Assembly: GCF_023156285.1 (NCBI RefSeq)
Contig: NZ_JAKZAJ010000003.1
Coordinates: 589,556 to 653,555 of the forward strand
Length of the DNA: 64,000 bases
Reading direction: 5' to 3'
Origin: Marinobacter koreensis
Lineage (GTDB): Bacteria > Pseudomonadota > Gammaproteobacteria > Pseudomonadales > Oleiphilaceae
The position numbers were made by a program, and so were the translations under genes. Shown here one piece after another: positions 56,632-64,000 of this stretch. Each line of letters begins with the position of its first letter. Position 1 is the stretch's first letter. Under the pieces are notes generated by a model. The model did not search any database. It had not been told where the DNA came from and saw only the letters and a list, made by a program, of their open reading frames with translations.

Positions 56632-57513
56632 TCACTCCTGAAAAACCAGCCCGGAGAATTTACCCGAATCCAGCGCGTCGACAGACTCGTTGATTTCCTC
56701 GCCGCTCACCTCGCCGAACGGCACGGAAAACACGACCTGATCGCAGAAGCGCTCCAGAATCCGGGCTTCGGTATTGGTTCGGAATGGCGGTGCATTTACG
56801 ATGATGCAGCGATCCGGATAACGGCCCTTCAGTTCATTCATCAGTTCACGCATGCGCACTGACGAGAAGAGCTCCACTGCCGACGACGCCTGGGTACCTG
56901 CCGGAATAACACTGAGACGCTCGACACCGCTTGGATAGAGAATGTCTTTCACATCGCAGGCGGAATCGGAGACGTAGTCGGTAACACCGGCTTTCAGGGT
57001 CGTGGAAACCAGCGGTTGAAGTTCCTGATGATACGGATCGCAATCCACCAGGAGCGCAGCAGTATGGGAGTCCATGGCAAAGGCTGCGGCCAGATTGAAT
57101 GCCGTCAGGAGCGATCCGCCCTGATTGCCGAGACTGCTGAAGAGCAACGCGAAGCCTTCTTCACCAGCGCGGTTCCGTAACTGGATACGAAGCTCGCGAT
57201 AGGCGTCCATGACTTCCTTGTCGGCCATGCCCGGATAGATGATCTTGCGTTCCCGGAGCTGCTCCCGGGTCCAGGGCCTGGGGTTGGCGATCATCCCCAA
57301 GGAGACAGAGGCGTCATAGACGGTCGGCGGATGCTCTTCCGGCTGGGTGTCAATCTGGACCCAGTTCGGTTTGTAACGATCGGAACCGGCGTAGGGACGC
57401 TCCTTTCTGAAATTCTCCTCGGGCTTTGCTTCCCCACGCTTCAGCGCCAGTTGCCGCTGCTCTTCCTGACTCTTCAGCAGCGCGTTGTAGAGCTTGTTAT
57501 CATCCATTGTCAT
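56632..57513 (-). CDS. CpsD/XrtA-type tyrosine-kinase-like ATPase with degenerate P-loop
   Basis: 293 residues in the position and size of the exosortase-associated tyrosine autokinase (TIGR03018). The deviant Walker A, normally PGEGKT/S, reads LGNQGGSLLT (about 128-137) with no lysine; the A' site is LLVDCDPYHQE (usually DADLRRP); there is no tyrosine cluster at the end (GLVFQE). MinD/ParA fold otherwise kept (VIPAGTQ, CIIVNAPP). Likely unable to bind or hydrolyse ATP normally, perhaps a structural partner of the Wzz-like protein, whose gene it overlaps by 4 bases. Confidence 0.85.
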   Translation of the reverse strand: MTMDDNKLYNALLKSQEEQRQLALKRGEAKPEENFRKERPYAGSDRYKPNWVQIDTQPEEHPPTVYDASVSLGMIANPRPWTREQLRERKIIYPGMADKEVMDAYRELRIQLRNRAGEEGFALLFSSLGNQGGSLLTAFNLAAAFAMDSHTAALLVDCDPYHQELQPLVSTTLKAGVTDYVSDSACDVKDILYPSGVERLSVIPAGTQASSAVELFSSVRMRELMNELKGRYPDRCIIVNAPPFRTNTEARILERFCDQVVFSVPFGEVSGEEINESVDALDSGKFSGLVFQE

Positions 57514-59078
57514 TCACCACCGCCGAGGATCGTCCCGATCTTGTTGATGAGCTGCTCCGGCGTTACGCCCATAACGCTGAACAGGAGCACCGACAGGTAA
57601 CCGATCATAAAAATCACCAGAATCGACAGGATCAGGATCGTATCCCTTCGCAACAGACGATCCTTCCAGGTGCTGCGGTAGTGAGGAATGCTGGTCAGTA
57701 CCGGGATGGTCTCGGGCAGAGTCAGGTGCAACGCTCTCGGCGACCGGATCCGTTGGTCAAACATAACCAGAGCGGTCAGTAGCCCCAGAACCATCGCACT
57801 TCCCAGGAAGGGACCTGCCAGCCCGACCTGATACAGCTGGAGTCCGTCCCAGTGGGTCGGGAACGACGCCGGCTCCTGTATCTTGTAACTGACCCCTTCG
57901 CCCTGAACGTCGAGCGTCATGGACAGGCGTGCTTTCTCGCGGCGCTGGAGCATGTCTTCGTACACGCCCTTGGTAACGTCGTAATCGCGGGTCAGTTCAG
58001 CCAGTTGTGCCTGATTGGCCGCGACTCTCTCGGCGCGTTGGAAAGCTTCGTCCAGCAGTTTCTGCAGAGACTTTAGCCGATTCTTTTTCACCGCCAGGCC
58101 GGTGGTGGCATCGGACAACTGCATTTTCAGGTTTTCATAAACCGGGTTCTCCATCACCTGGGTGACGGCGCCCTCCCGTTCATGGTCACCCTGTTTGGAG
58201 ACCTGCTTTTCCAGATCCGCAATCTGGTCCTTCACGCTGACCACATCCGGATGCTTTTCCTGATACTTCAGGAGCAGAGAGTCCAGTTCCTGCCGCAAAC
58301 TCGCCAGGCGGCGTTCGGCAGAGGATTTTCCCGGATCTGTTGTGATCTTGCGGACCGGCTCTTCCTGGGCAAGTTGCTTTTTGGTGAGCGCGACCTCCGA
58401 TTCGGTCTGCTGAATCTCGAGCTTCAGGTTTTCGATGTCCGCCCTGAGGGTTTCGATACGCTGGCGGACGTTGCTTTCCGTTCCGTCCTGGTTGTTGGAC
58501 TTGAATTCCTTGAGTTTCTGCTCCGCTTCCTCAAGCTGACGCTGGTAAGACTTGACCTGGGAATCAATAAACTCGAACGCGCCCTGACTTTCGGAGCGCT
58601 TTTTGCGAACGGTGCGCTCCACAAACCGGTTGAGCACCGCACTCATGACCTGGAACGACTGATTTGGATCGCCGCTCGTATAACTGAGTTCCAGAAAATT
58701 CCGGTTGGAGACCCTGAGATCCACTTGCTTTCGCAGGTTACCAACCGCCACCGTCCGGTCCTGATCGGTGTCTGCAGTGGAAATCAGGCCGGTGTCCATT
58801 GCCACCTGCTCAAGGAAGGAGCGGCTCTGGATCATTTCACGCGCTTCATTGATCCGGTCGATCTGCGTGACTTCCGCCTGGCCCCGCAGCAGCGGCTGAA
58901 GAATGTTGGACTGGTCCGCATACAGCACCGCCTGGGAGGTATAGCTCTTGGGTGTGATATATCCAAGGGCCAATACACCGGCGGTAACCACCATAAACAA
59001 CACCGTCGCGGCCACCCGGCGACGGTACAGTTCCAGCTTCACCGCCCTGAGTGTGTCCAGGATGAACTGGATGTCCAT
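57510..59078 (-). CDS. Wzz-like chain-length determinant of the XrtA system
   Basis: 522 residues. Membrane helix near 21-41 (ATVLFMVVTAGVLALGYI), a periplasmic domain with long coiled coils (about 150-400, QLEEAEQKLKEFKSN, SLRQELDSLLLKYQEKHPDV) and C-terminal helices (about 425-448 and 485-505). Fits the polysaccharide co-polymerase family TIGR03007. Controls chain length together with the kinase-like protein and the export lipoprotein. Overlaps the wza-like gene by one base. Confidence 0.92.
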   Translation of the reverse strand: MDIQFILDTLRAVKLELYRRRVAATVLFMVVTAGVLALGYITPKSYTSQAVLYADQSNILQPLLRGQAEVTQIDRINEAREMIQSRSFLEQVAMDTGLISTADTDQDRTVAVGNLRKQVDLRVSNRNFLELSYTSGDPNQSFQVMSAVLNRFVERTVRKKRSESQGAFEFIDSQVKSYQRQLEEAEQKLKEFKSNNQDGTESNVRQRIETLRADIENLKLEIQQTESEVALTKKQLAQEEPVRKITTDPGKSSAERRLASLRQELDSLLLKYQEKHPDVVSVKDQIADLEKQVSKQGDHEREGAVTQVMENPVYENLKMQLSDATTGLAVKKNRLKSLQKLLDEAFQRAERVAANQAQLAELTRDYDVTKGVYEDMLQRREKARLSMTLDVQGEGVSYKIQEPASFPTHWDGLQLYQVGLAGPFLGSAMVLGLLTALVMFDQRIRSPRALHLTLPETIPVLTSIPHYRSTWKDRLLRRDTILILSILVIFMIGYLSVLLFSVMGVTPEQLINKIGTILGGGE

Positions 59079-59716
59079 CAGAGCTCACCCCGGAAGAGCT
59101 GCTTTCGCGGAACACTGATGACGTCACCCGGTTGGAGGGCGTAATTGGTGCTCATATCGCCATCGGTAATCATGGCTTCCAGGTCCAGCCGGTAACTCTT
59201 GTATTCGCCCTCCACCTTGCGATGCATGACCGCACGGTCGTCTGCGGCGAAGTCGGTAACACCACCGGCCATCAGCACCAGGTCAAGCACCGTCATGCCG
59301 GGCTGGAACGACACCGACTGAGGGTTCGCTACCTGGCCGGTGATCCTCACCCGGTTGCGGAACTCCTTGCTGCTTGGGTTGGTGACCATCACCGTGACTT
59401 CCGGCGTGCGGATATACTCGCCGAGTGCCACGCTGATTTCCGATGCCAGTGCTTCCGGCTCTTTGCCATCGGCTTTGACATCGCCCATCAGGGGCATAGA
59501 AATGTACCCGTCCGGCCGGACAACGATGGACTGGCTCAATTCCGGGTTGCGCCAGACGTGGATCGATATCGTGTCACCGATGCCGATCAGGTAGGGCTCC
59601 GGCTGAATCTCGGAGACTTTCGGCATGTCCGCCGATGACGGCATGCCGCTACAGGCCCCCAGCAATCCGGCCAGAAAAACCAAAATCAACGTTCGCAAGA
59701 AAGTGACCATTCCCAT
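59078..59716 (-). CDS. Wza-like polysaccharide export lipoprotein (XrtA system)
   Basis: 212 residues with lipobox LLGACS (Cys near 22). Poly_export domain (PYLIGIGDTISIHVWRNPELSQSIVVRPDGYISMPLMGDVKADG) and a SLBB domain (VRITGQVANPQSVSFQPGMTVLDLVLMAGG). Forms the periplasm-to-outer-membrane export channel. Size fits the exosortase-locus export family TIGR03027. Confidence 0.94.
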   Translation of the reverse strand: MGMVTFLRTLILVFLAGLLGACSGMPSSADMPKVSEIQPEPYLIGIGDTISIHVWRNPELSQSIVVRPDGYISMPLMGDVKADGKEPEALASEISVALGEYIRTPEVTVMVTNPSSKEFRNRVRITGQVANPQSVSFQPGMTVLDLVLMAGGVTDFAADDRAVMHRKVEGEYKSYRLDLEAMITDGDMSTNYALQPGDVISVPRKQLFRGEL

Positions 59717-59754
59717 GTACGCCCTCCGAGTCCCTGCTGTTCTTGTGTTGTTTG

Positions 59755-61170
59755 TTATCTAACGCCCTTCCCGAGAAGCACCACCTCGACTGTCTGGATC
59801 ATAATCAGGAAATCCATCAGGAGGCTGTGGTTCTTGGAGTAATAAAGGTCGTATTCCAGTTTTCCCTTGGCATCTTCGACAGAGGCACCATAAGGGTATT
59901 TAAGCTGAGCCCAGCCCATCAGGCCAGGCTTTACATAATGACGGGTGTCATAAAACGGTATTTTTTCCTTGAGTTCCGAGACAAACTCCGGCCGTTCGGG
60001 ACGGGGCCCGACAATGCTCATCTCGCCCTTGATCACATTGTAGATCTGGGGTAACTCGTCCAGGCGGGTGTTGCGGATGAACGCTCCGACTCTGGTAACC
60101 CGGTTGTCGTTCGCCGAAGCCCAGCGTGCCTTGCCATCCTTTTCCGCGTCCTGGCGCATACTCCTGAATTTGTAGATCCGGAACTCCTTGCCGAGCATGC
60201 CAACCCGCTTCTGGCTGTAGAGGATCGGGCGTCCTGTCTCAAGGAAAACCGCCATGGCGGTCAGGATGATGAAGGGGAACATGACCACCAGCAGCGCCAG
60301 GCTCAGTGCCAGATCGACAAATCGCTTGGCAAAATTCCGGCTCTTCGACGCCTTGAATCCCTCGGAGAATACGATCCAGGAAGGGTGCACCATATCGAGC
60401 TTTGCCTTTTTCAGCTCGCGCTCGTAGAAATCGACGCCATTGGTGACAGCGATGCCCCGCAGCTTGCACTCCATGAGTTCCGGAACAGGGAGCCAGCCGC
60501 CCTCGGTGCGACGGCGTTCCTGCTGGGCGACCACGATCTCCGAGACCTTGTTTTCCTTGCAGAACTGGTAGAAATCGTAAGGCGCAGGAAGCAATTGATC
60601 CTCGGCGACGGAACTGTGGGCATTTTCCGGGATGCAGCCGATGATCCGGATGCCAAGCTTCCGCATATTGCGCTGGTACTCGTCCAGAAGCGACGCCGCG
60701 AAATCGCCGGCACCAAAAACCACAACCCGCCGGACCAGCTGCTCGGAATCCACCACCCGCAGGAAAATCAGTCGCATCAGTATGATCACCATCGATGCGA
60801 GCAATACCGCCCAGAACAGGTTTGCACTGCCCGGGTCTGCCTGCGGCAGCACACCATAGACCAAGGTCAGACCGATACCGCCAACAAAGCAGTAGGCGAT
60901 CAAGGTCCGAAACAGAAGCAGTGAAAGCGTTTCCTTGGCCATGGCCAGATAACCGCCCATCGCAAGGGTGCCGCAACTGAGGGTTATCGCAAACAGGAAG
61001 GCAGCGACCATATCGGTATGCATGGGCGCGTGATCAATGCCGACCATCGCAAGAAAGACGGTCAACAGTGAGAAGATGCCGAACAGTACCCCGAACTCCA
61101 GAACAGCAAGTACCAGATACGGGATATGAAGGTAATGTTTTCTAAAACGTATGTACGACACGCTGAACAT
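59755..61170 (-). CDS. Priming sugar-phosphate transferase of the XrtA system (TIGR03013-like)
   Basis: 471 residues: four or five N-terminal membrane helices (about 15-140), a Rossmann-like domain (VVVFGAGDFAASLLDEY), then the bacterial sugar-transferase domain (KRFVDLALSLALLVVMFPFII; YSQKRVGMLGKEFRIYKFRSM; TRLDELPQIYNVIKGEMSIVGPRPERPEFV). It starts the repeat unit by moving a sugar phosphate to undecaprenyl phosphate. First gene of the long minus-strand EPS operon. Confidence 0.94.
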   Translation of the reverse strand: MFSVSYIRFRKHYLHIPYLVLAVLEFGVLFGIFSLLTVFLAMVGIDHAPMHTDMVAAFLFAITLSCGTLAMGGYLAMAKETLSLLLFRTLIAYCFVGGIGLTLVYGVLPQADPGSANLFWAVLLASMVIILMRLIFLRVVDSEQLVRRVVVFGAGDFAASLLDEYQRNMRKLGIRIIGCIPENAHSSVAEDQLLPAPYDFYQFCKENKVSEIVVAQQERRRTEGGWLPVPELMECKLRGIAVTNGVDFYERELKKAKLDMVHPSWIVFSEGFKASKSRNFAKRFVDLALSLALLVVMFPFIILTAMAVFLETGRPILYSQKRVGMLGKEFRIYKFRSMRQDAEKDGKARWASANDNRVTRVGAFIRNTRLDELPQIYNVIKGEMSIVGPRPERPEFVSELKEKIPFYDTRHYVKPGLMGWAQLKYPYGASVEDAKGKLEYDLYYSKNHSLLMDFLIMIQTVEVVLLGKGVR

Positions 61171-61426
61171 CCTTGTCGTCTGTTTGACAATCAGCGACAG
61201 AACAACTTCCCATTAAACCAGCCATTCAACCCTTTGCACTGGTTCTCTTTTACCACGGAAACCATTCTGCGCCTGCCATTCTGCAAACTCAACCGATTTG
61301 TATCGTTTTGTAACCGTCTTTTACATTGTTTTATGTTTCAGAAACATTATATATGAATCAGGTAATTGTATTTATGGCTGTCGTGGGCGAGAATCGGCCT
61401 AAGGCTTGAAATGGGAAGGAGTGCCC
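61171..61426. promoter_or_regulatory. Divergent intergenic control region of the EPS cluster
   Basis: 256 bases without a gene, between the priming transferase and the deacetylase, and AT-rich in its right half. It holds a perfect dyad ATGTTTC-A-GAAACAT at 61333-61347 next to TATATA-like sequence that could be a -10 element in either direction. No sigma-54 motif or riboswitch was found here. Confidence 0.4.
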
Positions 61427-62374
61427 ATGCCAGATCTTACCCAGCCGCAGGAACCGGCAACCAACACCAATCGTGGCCCCGCAGACTCCAGACCGCTGCA
61501 TGCCATGAGTATTGATGTGGAAGATTACTTTCACGTTGCAGCGTTATCCCGGGTGATTCGACCGGACCAATGGGATAGCTTGCCCTCCCGTGTCGAACAG
61601 AATACCCGCCGGCTGCTTGCCCTTTTTGAATCCCGCGATGTGAAGTCGACCTTCTTCGTGCTTGGCTGGGTCGCAGAGCGGTTTCCATCGCTAATACGGG
61701 AGATCGCAGACGCCGGCCACGAGATCGCCTCCCATGGCTACAGCCATCAGTTGATCTATCGCCAGTCGCCGGATGTCTTCCGCTCAGAGACGGTTCGCTC
61801 CAAAAAGCTTCTGGAAGACATTATCGGCCAACCCGTCACCGGCTATCGGGCCGCGAGTTACTCCATAACGAAAGATTCTCTCTGGGCGCTCGATATTCTC
61901 GCGGAGAGTGGCTTCACCTGGGACTCCAGTATTTTCCCGATTCATCATGACAATTACGGCATCCCGGACTCGCCCCGGGAGCCCTACACCATTCGTACCG
62001 GAACCGGCCAGGAACTCCGGGAATTCCCGCTGACCACGGCTCGTGTCATGGGGCTGAGCATTCCGGCCGCCGGGGGCGGTTACTTCCGGCAATTTCCCTA
62101 CCCCCTGTTCCGATACCTGTTCAGCAATGCGTCCGGCTTCGGCGAGCGCCCCCAGATGTTCTACCTGCATCCCTGGGAAGTGGATCCCGACCAACCACGA
62201 TTCAATAACGCAAGCTGGTTTTCGCGGTTCCGTCATTACACCAACCTGGACAAGTGCGAAGACCGCCTGGCACGACTGCTTGACGATTTCCGTTTCGGCA
62301 CGGTGAGCGAAAGTTACAACGCCTACCAACCCGACTCCCTGAGAATCAATACCGACTTGGCAAAACTGGCCTGA
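61427..62374 (+). CDS. XrtA-system polysaccharide deacetylase (TIGR03006-like)
   Basis: 315 residues. NodB motifs: HAMSIDVEDYFHV (metal Asp pair), HEIASHGYSHQ (His-x3-His), YRAASYSITKDSLWAL, and FYLHPWEVDPDQPR near the end. The DUF3473-type tail matches the exosortase-specific deacetylase family. The ATG at 61427 follows GGAAGGAG; a start 21 bases earlier overlaps that ribosome site. Divergent from the EPS operon and 20 bases ahead of the ATPase gene. Confidence 0.92.
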   Translation: MPDLTQPQEPATNTNRGPADSRPLHAMSIDVEDYFHVAALSRVIRPDQWDSLPSRVEQNTRRLLALFESRDVKSTFFVLGWVAERFPSLIREIADAGHEIASHGYSHQLIYRQSPDVFRSETVRSKKLLEDIIGQPVTGYRAASYSITKDSLWALDILAESGFTWDSSIFPIHHDNYGIPDSPREPYTIRTGTGQELREFPLTTARVMGLSIPAAGGGYFRQFPYPLFRYLFSNASGFGERPQMFYLHPWEVDPDQPRFNNASWFSRFRHYTNLDKCEDRLARLLDDFRFGTVSESYNAYQPDSLRINTDLAKLA

Positions 62375-62394
62375 ACGGCCGACAGGAAATGAGC

Positions 62395-63426
62395 ATGTAC
62401 CTGGACTTTTTTGGACTGCACAGACACCCCTTCCGGATCACCCCGGAAGACGACTTCATATACATGAGCCAGCAGCATTCCAGGGCCTATGTCTACATGT
62501 CCTCGGCCATCTGGAGCTCAGAAGGATTCGTGGTGATCAGCGGGGAAATCGGCTCCGGAAAGACCACACTGCTCAAGAAGACCATTCGGAGTCTCGAAGG
62601 CGACCTGAAGCTCCTGAACATTTCCTATACCAACCTGGAATCCCGTGACCTGTTTGGTCTGATCCTTCGAAAGGCCGGACTGAAAGTCGAGGACGACAGC
62701 AAAGTCGCCATGCTGTTCCAGATTACGGAGTACCTGGAGCGTATGGCTGCCGCCGGGACCCCGGTGGTGCTGACGATCGACGAGGCGCAGAACCTGACCC
62801 GTGAAAACCTGGAAGACATTCGCATGCTCACCGGCATGGAGAGCATGGGCGGACCATCAATGCGGGTGATTCTCCTCGGGCAGCCGGAGCTGAAAGGCGC
62901 GGTGACAGCCATTCCCCAGCTCAGCCAGCGGGTGAAGCTGTTCTTCCACCTGGAAGGGCTGACTCAGTCCGAAACCGCCGAATACATTGATTACCGCCTC
63001 CTGGTCTCTGGCCACGGAGGTAACAAACTTTTCGACGAAGATACCGTCCGGGAAATCCACAAGCTCAGCAAAGGCATCCCCCGTCTCATCAACAAGCTGT
63101 GTGACGGCATGATGATGTGCGCTTACGCCGAGGATCGCCCCTTTATCGATCCCCACGACCTCAAGAGCATCCGCAAGGACCTGCTTGGCGAGGATGTTCC
63201 GAGCGAACCGCGTCGCCCCGCCCCGAAAAAGGCCGCCGAACGCCCGGCCAACCGGTCGTCAGCATCGGATTTCGCCGGTGCAACCAGTGCACTGAACCGG
63301 ATTGCAGACGCATTGGAAAGGCTGGACGCGCGGATGGCGAGAGTGTTCCCGGAAGAGAGTGAGAACCCTCAGGACAATGTAACACCCATGGGTAACGTCA
63401 AGCCTCTGTCGCCAAGCCGGAAGTAG
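62395..63426 (+). CDS. XrtA-associated ExeA-like AAA ATPase (TIGR03015-like)
   Basis: 343 residues: MYLDFFGLHRHPFRITPEDDF start, Walker A GEIGSGKTTLL (about 50-60), Walker B VVLTIDEAQNLT, sensor VILLGQPEL, then a Lys/Pro-rich tail (about 270-343). Resembles the ExeA/GspA-type ATPase of exosortase loci. The ATG at 62395 is preferred: AGGA lies seven bases before it but only one base before the ATG at 62389. Its 3' end overlaps the end of carB by 29 bases on the opposite strand. Confidence 0.9.
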   Translation: MYLDFFGLHRHPFRITPEDDFIYMSQQHSRAYVYMSSAIWSSEGFVVISGEIGSGKTTLLKKTIRSLEGDLKLLNISYTNLESRDLFGLILRKAGLKVEDDSKVAMLFQITEYLERMAAAGTPVVLTIDEAQNLTRENLEDIRMLTGMESMGGPSMRVILLGQPELKGAVTAIPQLSQRVKLFFHLEGLTQSETAEYIDYRLLVSGHGGNKLFDEDTVREIHKLSKGIPRLINKLCDGMMMCAYAEDRPFIDPHDLKSIRKDLLGEDVPSEPRRPAPKKAAERPANRSSASDFAGATSALNRIADALERLDARMARVFPEESENPQDNVTPMGNVKPLSPSRK

Positions 63427-64000
63427 TCTGCAGCGAAGGGGCGCGGGCGATCTGTTGCAGACTGCGGACCTGATCGATCGATCCGAAGGCAATTGCCCGG
63501 GCGTACGCCTCACCACCCGCCAGCGTGGTCGCCATGGGGATTTTCATGCGTACCGCCATCCGTCTGAGTTCGGCAGAAGCGGCAATCGTCGCCCGCCCAT
63601 CGCTGGTGTTCAGGACAAGATCCACCTCCCGGTTTCGAATCGCATCCAGAACATGGGGGCGCCCTTCTTCGATCTTGTTGATCTGATCACACGAAACACC
63701 CTGCCCTACAAGGAATTCCGCGGTTCCAGCCGTTGCAACAAGCTCAAAGCCGCCGTCCAGAAAACGGCGCGCCACGGCGACTGCGCCTGGCTTATCTTCA
63801 TCGCGAACCGACAGGAATACCCGCCCGGAGCATGGTAGCGATTCACCCGCGCCCAGTTCTGCCTTGGCAAAGGCCTCATCAAAACTGTCGCCCAGGCCCA
63901 TGACCTCGCCGGTGGACTTCATCTCCGGACCGAGGATCGGATCCACCGCCGGGAACTTGTTGAACGGGAACACCGATTCCTTCACCGCGTAGTAGGTCGG
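63398..64000 (-). CDS. carB: Carbamoyl-phosphate synthase large subunit, C-terminal part (5' end outside window)
   Basis: 200 visible C-terminal residues, reading PTYYAVKESVFPFNKF at the edge, then DPILGPEMKSTGEVMG, the end of the second ATP-grasp half. The MGS-like allosteric domain follows (SVRDEDKPGAVAVARRFLDGGFELVATAGTAEFL; DLVLNTSDGR), where UMP and ornithine bind in the E. coli enzyme. It makes carbamoyl phosphate for pyrimidines and arginine. Convergent with, and overlapping, the ATPase gene. Confidence 0.96.
   Translation of the reverse strand, partial: PTYYAVKESVFPFNKFPAVDPILGPEMKSTGEVMGLGDSFDEAFAKAELGAGESLPCSGRVFLSVRDEDKPGAVAVARRFLDGGFELVATAGTAEFLVGQGVSCDQINKIEEGRPHVLDAIRNREVDLVLNTSDGRATIAASAELRRMAVRMKIPMATTLAGGEAYARAIAFGSIDQVRSLQQIARAPSLQTTSGLATEA

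Noticed and set aside
63398..64000. Complete small gene starting at an internal ATG or GTG
   Set aside because: The frame is open to the window edge and matches CarB through the boundary.

Overview
The window (about 58% GC over most of its length) looks like the chromosome of a marine gammaproteobacterium close to Marinobacter. This is inferred from protein style, from the housekeeping order ycgN-ycgL-rnd / recR-ybaB-dnaX-4.5S RNA, and from a complete exosortase A (XrtA, EpsH-type)/PEP-CTERM exopolysaccharide locus. No tRNA, rRNA or CRISPR array was seen. The window starts inside fadD and ends inside carB.

Region 1 (1-10.9 kb). A fadD fragment is divergent from a MaoC-type enoyl-CoA hydratase gene. 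Next comes a nine-gene minus-strand operon (10587 down to 2053). It encodes a TolQ/ExbB-like channel protein, two ExbD/TolR-like proteins, a TonB/AgmX-like transducer, a TPR lipoprotein, two large exported TPR proteins and two small exported proteins. The set resembles the Agl-Glt motor/envelope machine known from Myxococcus gliding. A candidate small RNA with a strong terminator lies at 10.80-10.90 kb.

Region 2 (10.9-24.1 kb). A CoxE-like VWA protein sits with a MoxR ATPase, a membrane VWA protein and its small membrane partner, then ycgN, ycgL, rnd, recR, ybaB, dnaX and ffs (4.5S RNA, with a readable promoter). A 2OG-Fe(II) oxygenase follows. On the plus strand are a YeaD-type mutarotase, a PlsC-like acyltransferase and an SDR epimerase.

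Region 3 (24.1-33.1 kb). This is the PEP-CTERM control and sorting block: prsK (histidine kinase), prsR (sigma-54 activator), prsT (TPR lipoprotein), a DUF4114 PEP-CTERM protein and a fused exosortase/EpsI. The PEP-CTERM gene is preceded by a near-consensus sigma-54 promoter, followed immediately by a GEMM-I cyclic-di-GMP riboswitch. This is the most striking signal in the window. It predicts that production of the surface protein is gated by both PrsK/PrsR and cyclic-di-GMP.

Region 4 (33.1-43.5 kb). This is a variable glycan module: a large YetA/PcRGLX-like putative glycan-active protein translationally coupled to the exosortase, a hexapeptide acyltransferase, two glycosyltransferases, an exported beta-helix protein and a Wzx flippase. 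From about 35.9 kb it is clearly AT-rich. It contains a graveyard of at least three broken IS3-family fragments (40.5-41.8 kb), where the plus-strand and minus-strand operons converge.

Region 5 (43.5-63.4 kb). This is the conserved XrtA exopolysaccharide operon on the minus strand: glycosyltransferases, an AsnB-like amidotransferase, an O-antigen-ligase-like protein, FemAB and GNAT proteins, a carbamoyltransferase, a polysaccharide deacetylase, a TIGR03016-like outer-membrane protein, a kinase-like ATPase with a broken P-loop, a Wzz-like chain-length protein, a Wza-like export lipoprotein and the priming sugar transferase. Divergently transcribed are a second deacetylase and an ExeA-like ATPase. 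Together these genes would make, polymerise, modify and export a polysaccharide, while XrtA sorts the PEP-CTERM protein. Family assignments rest on reading the sequence; no database search was possible.
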